DNA of 12,053 bases from CAVQYV01 sp963718295 [NCBI: uncultured Methylomirabilota bacterium] (lineage in GTDB: Bacteria > Methylomirabilota > Methylomirabilia > CAVQYV01), in contig CAVQYV010000002.1 of assembly GCA_963718295.1 (NCBI GenBank), forward strand, positions 1-12,053, in the 5' to 3' direction. The notes beneath the pieces were generated by a model. It saw only the letters and a program-made list of their open reading frames with translations, made no database searches and was not told the DNA's origin. Each line of letters opens with the position of its first letter. Within the stretch, counting starts at the first letter, position 1. The position numbers and the translations under genes were made by a program. Below are positions 7,020 through 12,053 of the stretch, in pieces.

Positions 7020-7177
7020 GATGGACCTTGCTTTTTGTCTATTATCCACGCCGGTTGCGGGCGATCAGTCAATGTTGAGTTTCTACTGCTTGTAGACTTA
7101 TCGGGATGGAATGATTCGATCTTTTTGCCGCGGATCTCTGATGCGACTCGAGAGCGAGAGCGCGGTATAGCGGTGAT
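7020..7177 (+). other. Long untranslated leader with possible hairpin
   Basis: No convincing gene is seen here. A 24-codon frame from ATG 7021 has no good SD. CCGCG (7128-7132) can pair with CGCGG (7161-7165), with inner CTCT/AGAG pairing helped by a duplicated GAGAGC (7150-7161), giving a structured stretch just before the start codon. A leader peptide or regulatory RNA fold is possible, but I recognise no riboswitch class. Confidence 0.3.
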
Positions 7178-7765
7178 TTGGGGGCGGAATTGAGGAAGCG
7201 GGTTTTCTCGGTGCGAGAGATCATGAAAGAGTTTCTGAGCAACGGGTCTCGCAGTCTGGTCACGCGAGACACGGGGAAGCGAATGCGCGAGGCCCTGGAG
7301 GAGAGATTGCAGGCAGAGCCGGAAGAGGTGGTTGCCATACTGGATTTCAAGGCAGTGGGGATCCTGGATTACTCCTGCGCCGATGAAATTGTGGCCAAAC
7401 TCATTTCCCGTCTCAACGCCGGTGAGTATGGAATCCGATATCTGATCGTGAGAGGGCTCAACTCGACCCAGAGAGAGAATATCGAGGTGGCCCTGGAACG
7501 GAAGCATCTCGCAGCCCTTTTCCTGCATGATGATAAGAGCTGGGAGATCCTGGGAGTCCTGAATAACTATCTCAAGGAAACCCTGAATGAGGTGATGCGA
7601 GAAGGAAGGATTACGGCCCGCGATCTCGCCGAAGCCGAGGATCTGGAGATCAATACCAGCAGCACTCGACTGGCGAACCTCTACAAAATCCAATTGGTGA
7701 GGCGCAGGGAAGAGTTGTTGAGCGAGGGGGGCCGGCAATTCGTCTATGAGTCCTTGCTGCTATGA
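7178..7765 (+). CDS. STAS-like (DUF4325-type) protein with C-terminal winged-helix-like region, putative regulator
   Basis: 195 residues from TTG 7178. Other possible starts are TTG 7190, GTG 7211 and ATG 7223, none with a decisive SD; I kept the long form because it retains KRVFSVREIMKEFL. Residues 51-79 (VVAILDFKAVGILDYSCADEIVAKLISRL) match the strand-Asp-strand-helix pattern of a STAS fold, as in anti-anti-sigma factors and the STAS-like DUF4325. Residues 130-192 look like a winged helix: helix NNYLKETLNEVMREG, then ITARDLAEAEDLEINTSSTRLANLYK as a helix-turn-helix, then IQLVRRREELLSEGGRQFVYESLL as a wing. A STAS sensor joined to a DNA-binding domain, next to a GHKL ATPase, suggests a partner-switch transcription regulator. 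Its TGA overlaps the ATG of the EndoQ gene (ATGA, 7762-7765), implying coupled translation. Confidence 0.65.
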   Translation: MGAELRKRVFSVREIMKEFLSNGSRSLVTRDTGKRMREALEERLQAEPEEVVAILDFKAVGILDYSCADEIVAKLISRLNAGEYGIRYLIVRGLNSTQRENIEVALERKHLAALFLHDDKSWEILGVLNNYLKETLNEVMREGRITARDLAEAEDLEINTSSTRLANLYKIQLVRRREELLSEGGRQFVYESLLL

Positions 7766-9051
7766 CCGACCCTTACCGTTTCATCGCCGATTTTCATGTG
7801 CATTCGAAATACAGTCGGGCCACCAGCCGGGATATGCAGCCTGAAACCCTGGCCAAATGGTGCGAGATCAAAGGGATCAAGGTGCTGGGAACGGGGGATT
7901 TCACGCATCCTACTCATTTCGCAGAGTTGAAAGCCAAGTTGGAGCCGCAAGCGAATGGTCTGCTGAGCCTGGTCGAGGGCGCCTCCCGCACCTATTTTGT
8001 TTTCACTGCGGAGGTGAGCAATATCTATTCCGAGGGAGGCCGGATCCGCAAGATTCACACCCTGATCATGGCCCCCGATTTTGAGACGGTGGAAAGGATC
8101 AATGCCCGATTGGGGAAAATGGGGAGGCTCTCCTCCGATGGGCGCCCCATCTTCGGCTTCCCGGTGAGGGACCTGGCAAAGGTGATTCTGGACATATCAG
8201 AGGACTGCCTCATCATTCCCGCCCATGCCTGGACCCCCTGGTTTTCCATCTTCGGGGCCAATTCCGGCTTTGATTCCCTGGAGGAGTGCTTCGGGGAGGA
8301 ATCGAAGTCCATCTGCGCGATCGAAACGGGCCTTTCCTCGGATCCGGAGATGAACTGGCGCCTTTCCGCCCTCGATTCGATCACCCTGATCTCGAACTCC
8401 GATGCCCATTCTCCGAACCGAATTGGACGGGAGGCCAATGTATTCTCCGGGGAGCCGAATTACCGGGAGATCGTGGACGCGATCCGGAGGAAGGATCGGG
8501 GCAAGTTCCTCTTCACCATCGAGTTCTATCCGGAGGAGGGGAAGTATCATTACGACGGGCATCGTGCCTGCGGAGTGATTTTCTCTCCCGCACAGACGCT
8601 GAGCCATCATTACCTTTGTCCCGTATGCAAGAAAAAGCTGACCGTGGGAGTGTTGCATCGGGTGGAGTCCCTGGCGGACCGCCCTTCAGGGACCATGCCG
8701 CCGGGGGCCATCCCATCCGTCCATATGGTTCCTTTGGAGGAGATCATTGCCCGGACGCTCGATCAAGGGGTCGAGACGGCAGCGGTGGAGCGGGAGTATC
8801 AGAGGATGATCTCTCGGGGTGGATCGGAATTCAATATCCTCCTGGATCTATCCCCCGTGGATTTGGAGGGCTTTTGCAGCCCCAAGATCCTGGAAGGGAT
8901 CCTGCGGGTAAGGGAGGGCAGGCTCCGGATCGTTCCTGGCCATGACGGGGTTTATGGGAAGATCGAGATCTTCGACGAGTCGGAAGAAGGGGCTGAGGCA
9001 GTCTCCTCCGGTGAAGGAGACCGGCGGCAGATGACTCTTTTCGGATCGTAA
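7762..9051 (+). CDS. Endonuclease Q (EndoQ)-type PHP-domain DNA repair endonuclease
   Basis: 429 residues, close to known EndoQ length. EndoQ, known mainly from Thermococcales, some methanogens and a few bacteria, nicks DNA 5' of deaminated bases (uracil, hypoxanthine, xanthine) and abasic sites. The PHP metal site is complete: FHVHSKYS (H12, H14), GTGDFTHP (D46), AEVSNIY (E84), KIHTLIM (H99), PAHAWTPW (H155), SNSDAHS (D214, H216). A zinc-ribbon-like part follows, with KYHYDGHRAC (H264/H267, C270) and CPVCKKKLTVGV (C286, C289), then RVESLADRP, which is typical of this family. The last residues are QMTLFGS (QMTLF at 423-427), a possible sliding-clamp motif. ATG 7762 overlaps the stop of the STAS regulator. 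Cytoplasmic or nucleoid. An annotation as a generic PHP or UvrD-associated protein would be less specific. Confidence 0.88.
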   Translation: MTDPYRFIADFHVHSKYSRATSRDMQPETLAKWCEIKGIKVLGTGDFTHPTHFAELKAKLEPQANGLLSLVEGASRTYFVFTAEVSNIYSEGGRIRKIHTLIMAPDFETVERINARLGKMGRLSSDGRPIFGFPVRDLAKVILDISEDCLIIPAHAWTPWFSIFGANSGFDSLEECFGEESKSICAIETGLSSDPEMNWRLSALDSITLISNSDAHSPNRIGREANVFSGEPNYREIVDAIRRKDRGKFLFTIEFYPEEGKYHYDGHRACGVIFSPAQTLSHHYLCPVCKKKLTVGVLHRVESLADRPSGTMPPGAIPSVHMVPLEEIIARTLDQGVETAAVEREYQRMISRGGSEFNILLDLSPVDLEGFCSPKILEGILRVREGRLRIVPGHDGVYGKIEIFDESEEGAEAVSSGEGDRRQMTLFGS

Positions 9052-9090
9052 AGGCCATATTCGGCAATGAAAGGATGAGGCTGGACCCCG

Positions 9091-9927
9091 ATGACAATCC
9101 CAATGGGACAACATTACAAGGAATCGCAGATCGGTGGTGTGGGCCTGTTGGAGTTGCGGGGAAGGGAGAGCAAATTGGCGGCCTTTGACGCGATTACCTT
9201 CGATTACTGGCAAACCCTCGTTCAGGATACCCCGGAGGGTTTGAGGAGAGGCCGGGAGATACGGACGGAGGGCGTGAGAAAGGTCTTGGACGCCAGGGGG
9301 GTCCACCTTTCCGATGGGGAGATCGATCGGGCCTATGATGAGTCCGGCCAACGAATCATGCGGATCTGGGCCCGGGACGAGGACATCAGCCCCACCGAAC
9401 AGGTACTGATCTTCCTCCAATGCCTCGATTTGAATTCTTCAAACCTTCTGGGAGAGGAGATTTTGGAGGAGCTGGAGCTGGCTTATTCCACCCCTCTACT
9501 TCAGGCTCCTCCCATGCTCTGCCTTGGGGCCAGGGAGATCCTGCTGCGGGTTCAGCAATCGGGATGCCGCATTGGCCTGATCTCCAATACGGGACGGACC
9601 CCGGGCTATATATTGAGGCAAGTGCTGGAACGCTTCGAAGTCCTCTCCTTCTTCGATGTGCTTACCTTCTCCGACGAGCGCAGGGTGCGAAAGCCGCATC
9701 CGAGGATCTTCCTCCACCATCTCGAGGAGCAGGGGGTCAGGCCGGAGCGGGCCTTGCACGTGGGAGATGACCTGCGGTGCGACGTGGGCGGCGCCAAAGG
9801 GGTAGGGATGCGGGCGATCCATCTGGACAGGGACGAGGAGAAGAGGACGGATGTGCAGCCCGACGGGATCGTCGAGGACCTCACGCAATTGCATGACATC
9901 ATCCAACGGCTGGAGAGACATGGATGA
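9091..9927 (+). CDS. HAD-superfamily hydrolase
   Basis: 278 residues from ATG 9091, which has no clear SD. TTG 9175, with AGGGAG at 9163-9168, would give the common compact start MAAFDAITFDYW and is a real alternative. Numbering from 9091, motif I is FDYWQTL (nucleophile D38), motif II LISNTG (S165), motif III RVRKPHPRIF (K201) and motif IV HVGDDLRCDVGGA (D226, D227, D231). A helical C1-type cap lies between motifs I and II. The usual second Asp of DxDxT is Trp40, as in some haloacid-dehalogenase-like members, so ordinary phosphatase activity is in doubt. Substrate is unknown. It follows EndoQ by 39 bases, in the same direction and probably the same operon. Confidence 0.8.
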   Translation: MTIPMGQHYKESQIGGVGLLELRGRESKLAAFDAITFDYWQTLVQDTPEGLRRGREIRTEGVRKVLDARGVHLSDGEIDRAYDESGQRIMRIWARDEDISPTEQVLIFLQCLDLNSSNLLGEEILEELELAYSTPLLQAPPMLCLGAREILLRVQQSGCRIGLISNTGRTPGYILRQVLERFEVLSFFDVLTFSDERRVRKPHPRIFLHHLEEQGVRPERALHVGDDLRCDVGGAKGVGMRAIHLDRDEEKRTDVQPDGIVEDLTQLHDIIQRLERHG

Positions 9928-9986
9928 TCTGCCCGCCCGAGGGGATGGGACGTCCCCCGGGGAGGAGCCCATCGGAGAAAGAACAA

Positions 9987-10361
9987 ATGGGGATGGACCG
10001 CGATCGGTTTCATCAGCTGGTAGCGGAGGCGGTGAGGGGTCTTCCGAAGGTATTTCGTGGGAAAATGGAAAATGTGGAGATCCTGGTGGAGGACTGGCCT
10101 CCGGAACGTCCCCGGGGAGGGCGGAGAGGCAGACGGAACGGCACCCTGCTGGGTTTGTATCACGGTTATCCGCTCCGGGAACGGGGAGCCTGGTACGGGA
10201 ACGTGCTCCCTGATCAGATCGTGATCTACCAGGGTCCGATTGAGAAGTCCTGTCAGAGTGAGGAGGAGATCCGAGAGCGGGTGAGGGAGGTCGTACTCCA
10301 CGAGGTCGGCCATTACTTCGGATTAGAAGAAGAGGAGCTGAGGGCGATAGAGGAAGAGTAG
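9987..10361 (+). CDS. Minimal zincin-like metallopeptidase family protein (PF06262-like)
   Basis: 124 residues from ATG 9987 (MGMDRDRFHQLVAEAV), with GGAG at 9974-9977. The frame is open from ATG 9924, which overlaps the HAD stop as ATGA, but the extra 21 residues are proline-rich and atypical; family members start near MDRDRF and are about 115-130 residues. The C-terminal motif EVVLHEVGHYFGLEEEEL carries HExxH (H105, E106, H109), a following Gly and acidic residues that suit the third zinc ligand. The stretch between (LGLYHGYPL, PDQIVIYQGPIE) is typical of this family. These small proteins are widespread, predicted cytoplasmic zincins; their physiological substrates are largely unestablished. 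It lies at the end of the EndoQ-HAD run. Confidence 0.8.
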   Translation: MGMDRDRFHQLVAEAVRGLPKVFRGKMENVEILVEDWPPERPRGGRRGRRNGTLLGLYHGYPLRERGAWYGNVLPDQIVIYQGPIEKSCQSEEEIRERVREVVLHEVGHYFGLEEEELRAIEEE

Positions 10362-10417
10362 CAGGATCAAAGCAGGAAGAAACGGAGCCGGGCGAATACG
10401 GGGGGTGTGGCAGTTGG

Positions 10418-10429
10418 GATCCCGGGATC
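10418..10429. repeat. 12-bp perfect palindrome
   Basis: GATCCCGGGATC is exactly self-complementary and lies 11 bases upstream of the SD of the lysine-rich small gene. It could be a protein-binding site or chance in GC-rich DNA. Confidence 0.35.
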
Positions 10430-10440
10430 GGCACCAGGGA

Positions 10441-10450
10441 AAGGAGGTGA
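10441..10450 (+). promoter_or_regulatory. Near-perfect Shine-Dalgarno for the lysine-rich small protein
   Basis: AAGGAGGTGA matches the anti-SD end of 16S rRNA over ten bases and is followed six bases later by GTG 10457. It is the strongest SD in the window and the main evidence that the 27-codon frame is translated. Confidence 0.7.
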
Positions 10451-10456
10451 GAACAG

Positions 10457-10540
10457 GTGGCCACCAAAAAGCCAGCGGCTAAGAAGACTGCAGCCAAGAC
10501 TAAGACCAGCAAGACCACGAAGACCAAGAAGTCCAAGTAG
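10457..10540 (+). CDS. 27-residue lysine-rich histone-like microprotein
   Basis: GTG 10457 to TAG 10540 encodes 27 residues, of which 11 are Lys, 7 Thr, 5 Ala, 2 Ser and 1 Pro, with no acidic or aromatic residue. It begins MATKKPAAKKTAAKTKT and continues with short K-T-K and S-K steps to a C-terminal SKSK-like end. This composition resembles the C-terminal tails of histone H1 and of bacterial histone-like proteins such as Hc1/AlgP, which bind nucleic acid through charge. It is far shorter than those, so it would be a tail with no folded domain. A frameshift fragment of a longer protein is unlikely, since the SD is excellent and no conserved reading continues after the stop. It lies 95 bases after the metallopeptidase gene. 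Confidence 0.65.
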   Translation: MATKKPAAKKTAAKTKTSKTTKTKKSK

Positions 10541-10554
10541 GGGTTCTGTCATAA

Positions 10555-10581
10555 GGTCGGGGGTCCAGATGTCCCCCGGCT
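10555..10581 (+). terminator. Possible hairpin terminator after the lysine-rich gene
   Basis: CGGGGG (10558-10563) pairs with CCCCCG (10573-10578) around a 9-base loop, and GT/GC extends the stem with one wobble pair. No T run follows directly; the T-rich stretch begins about 15 bases later. The end of the EndoQ operon is a sensible place for a terminator, but the form is imperfect. Confidence 0.4.
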
Positions 10582-10593
10582 GGCCTCATACAA

Positions 10594-10615
10594 TTTGTTT
10601 ATATTTTGTTTATAT
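10594..10615. repeat. Two exact tandem copies of an 11-bp AT-rich unit
   Basis: TTTGTTTATAT occurs twice head to tail (10594-10604, 10605-10615) in the gap before rlmN. It lies in the only strongly AT-rich patch there and leads into TATAAC (10620-10625), a possible -10 box. The best -35 (TTGTTT, 10595-10600) is spaced at 19 bases, so the rlmN promoter is only suggested. Confidence 0.55.
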
Positions 10616-10721
10616 TGTCTATAACCTCGTTAACTTCTATGACTTCTGTTCGTGCCGACGCCCATGGCGATTACCGGAGTAGCAGGCAGGGTCCCTATGA
10701 CGGGATCTGCAATTAGCCGAG

Positions 10722-11753
10722 ATGAGAGACCTCAAGTCGTTGTCGTCGCAAGATCTCTCAGAGCTGACGTCTCGGTGGGGACATCCAGGGTATCGAGTCA
10801 GCCAGATCAGACAATGGTTGTATCAGAAGCGCATCCGCGAATTCTCGGAAATGAGCAATCTCCCCCTGGCCCTTCGGCAAAGGCTGGCGGAGGAGTTTTA
10901 CATTGGATTCCTCAAGATCGTGCACCGAGAGGAGTCGGTCGATGGCACCCGGAAGTTCTTGATCGAGTTGGAGGATGGAAGGCGAATCGAGAGCGTGCTC
11001 ATCCGGGATGAGGACCGCCTGACGGCCTGCATCTCCAGCCAGGTGGGTTGCCCCTTGGGCTGCGAATTCTGTCGCACCGGCAGGAATGGCTATGAACGGG
11101 ACCTCTTGGGGTTCGAGATCGCGGGGCAGGTGCTGGCGCTGCAGGATGAGTTGGGAGAAGGGGAGAGGATCACCAATCTGGTCTTTATGGGAATGGGAGA
11201 GCCCCTCCTGAATCTGCGGGAACTCAGGGAGGCATTAGACCTGTTCTCGGCCGGAGAAGGGCTGGGCTTCTCACCTCGGAGGGTGACGGTTTCTACGGTG
11301 GGAGTGGTTCCGGCCATGAGGGAGATGGGGAGTTGGGGGCTGAAAGTGAAGTTGGCCGTCTCCCTGAACGCAGCCGATGAAAAGACTCGTTCTCGCCTGA
11401 TGCCCATCGATCGAAGGTTTCCCCTCTCTGCCTTGATACCCGCCTGCAAGGCCTTTCCTCTGCCCAAAGGACAGAGGATCACCTTTGAGTATGTGTTGAT
11501 AGACGGCGTGAACGATCGACTCCAGGATGCCGAGGCCTTGGTCCGGCTCCTGCGGGGATTGCCCTGCAAGGTCAACCTCATTCCCTTCAACCCGTGGGCC
11601 GGATGTGCCTTCCGCCCTCCCTCTCCCGGGAAGGTAGAGGCCTTCCAACAAGTCCTCCTCGATCACCACTACACCGCCCTGATGCGGAAGAGCAAGGGGG
11701 CGGACATCTCTGCGGCCTGCGGCCTCCTGACGGGTTCTTCTCCGGGCAACTGA
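10722..11753 (+). CDS. rlmN: Dual-specificity RNA methyltransferase RlmN (23S rRNA A2503 / tRNA A37)
   Basis: 343 residues, full length. RlmN is a cytoplasmic radical-SAM enzyme that makes 2-methyladenosine at A2503 of 23S rRNA and at A37 of some tRNAs. The 4Fe-4S cluster motif is C110-PLG-C114-EF-C117. The resolving Cys103 lies seven residues before it (TACISSQVGC), and the methyl-carrying Cys333 is in AACGLLTG near the C-terminus, so both catalytic cysteines are present. GMGEPLLN (about 157-164), RRVTVSTVGVVP, LAVSLNA and VNLIPFNP are family hallmarks. The absence of alternative Cys spacing argues against Cfr. ATG 10722 fits the usual N-terminus, but only a weak GAG-type SD precedes it. It stands apart from the EndoQ operon by 181 bases holding a hairpin and an AT-rich tract. 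Confidence 0.95.
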   Translation: MRDLKSLSSQDLSELTSRWGHPGYRVSQIRQWLYQKRIREFSEMSNLPLALRQRLAEEFYIGFLKIVHREESVDGTRKFLIELEDGRRIESVLIRDEDRLTACISSQVGCPLGCEFCRTGRNGYERDLLGFEIAGQVLALQDELGEGERITNLVFMGMGEPLLNLRELREALDLFSAGEGLGFSPRRVTVSTVGVVPAMREMGSWGLKVKLAVSLNAADEKTRSRLMPIDRRFPLSALIPACKAFPLPKGQRITFEYVLIDGVNDRLQDAEALVRLLRGLPCKVNLIPFNPWAGCAFRPPSPGKVEAFQQVLLDHHYTALMRKSKGADISAACGLLTGSSPGN

Positions 11754-11794
11754 TCGTGCCCATCCATCCCTCTTTTGAAAACGAATCGAAGGCG

Positions 11795-12053
11795 ATGAAG
11801 CCCCGGGATCTCTTTCTGTCGGCGATCGGGGAAGATCGCCGGGTCGCACCCCGGTGGGCAGTCCCACCTCCGTGGCCACGGTAGAGCAGATGGAGGCGAT
11901 GGGCGCCCGATTTCCCGAGGTCCACCAGGATGGACCCAAGATGGCTCGCCTGGCTGCCGGCGCGTACGAGATCCTGGGCTACGATGCCATCATGCCCGTA
12001 TTCAGCGTAACCCAGGAGGCGGCGGCCATGGGCTGCGAGATGGATTGGGGGGC
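11795..12053 (+). CDS. Uroporphyrinogen-decarboxylase-family (MtaA/CmuA-like) methyltransferase, N-terminal part with one frameshift
   Basis: From ATG 11795 (MKPRDLFLSAI, weak GAAGG upstream) the frame reads GEDRRVAP and then turns into unrelated sequence ending at TAG 11882-11884. Adding one C to the CCCC at 11849-11852 gives VAPPVGSPTSVATVEQM and continues to the window end with VFSVTQEAAAMGCEMDWG. GSPTSVATVE, the IMPVFSVTQEAA segment and CEMDWG recall the MtaA/MtbA/CmuA branch of the UROD superfamily. Those proteins move methyl groups between corrinoid proteins and coenzyme M or other acceptors; they are not haem-pathway decarboxylases. Only about 85 residues are visible, so substrate cannot be judged. 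It follows rlmN by 41 bases on the same strand. The frameshift is probably an undercalled homopolymer. Confidence 0.65.

Noticed and set aside
6741-7193. 150-residue plus-strand frame bridging the ATPase end and the leader
   Set aside because: Overlaps the ATPase in another frame, runs through the C9 tract and promoter, and has no SD or family resemblance.
6896-7738. 280-residue minus-strand open frame
   Set aside because: Antisense to the STAS regulator and crossing its promoter and inverted repeat; no recognisable fold.
9496-10536. 346-residue minus-strand open frame
   Set aside because: Spans antisense to the HAD gene, the zincin and the lysine-rich gene; Pro/Ser-rich with no domain.

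Overview
The window reads as moderately GC-rich bacterial chromosomal DNA. It has tightly packed genes, good Shine-Dalgarno (SD) sites and ATGA overlaps, and no phage, IS, CRISPR, tRNA or rRNA signal. The combination of an EndoQ-type endonuclease, a GHKL ATPase/STAS pair, a UROD-type methyltransferase and a COG4091 dehydrogenase would suit an uncultured environmental lineage such as Desulfobacterota or a relative. The sequence alone does not settle this.

Region 1 (1-4004, minus strand) is a probable catabolic operon, read right to left: an extended SDR resembling SDR-type L-threonine dehydrogenase (4004-3045), an amidase-signature hydrolase (3006-1708), a homoserine-dehydrogenase-like protein with a C-terminal SAF-type region (1641-292), and the first part of a small Lys/Arg/Glu-rich protein (101 to the window edge). 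The amidase and the dehydrogenase are broken by single-base frameshifts. Nearly all fall at G or C runs and are repaired by changing one base, which suggests base-calling indels at least as much as true decay.

Region 2 (about 4005-5874, plus strand) follows a divergent intergenic stretch with a good promoter candidate. It holds a classical FabG-like SDR and a secreted/membrane protein with bactofilin-like Gly-Gly-Asp repeats followed by hydrophobic helices.

Region 3 (5924-10540, plus strand) is the most interesting part. A protein joining a STAS-like segment to a GHKL ATPase is followed, after a 297-base gap with a promoter and a perfect inverted repeat, by a STAS-like protein whose C-terminus looks like a winged helix. 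The stop codon of that regulator overlaps the start of endonuclease Q (EndoQ), which cleaves beside deaminated bases. EndoQ here ends in QMTLF, a plausible sliding-clamp motif. Next come a HAD hydrolase, a minimal zincin metallopeptidase and a 27-residue lysine-rich protein with a near-perfect SD. My reading is a partner-switch regulatory module controlling a DNA-repair gene; this is inference from gene order and domains.

Region 4 (10541-12053, plus strand) has a hairpin and an AT-rich tandem repeat, then rlmN (23S rRNA/tRNA m2A methyltransferase). The window ends in the start of a uroporphyrinogen-decarboxylase-family methyltransferase, which also carries one frameshift in a C run.
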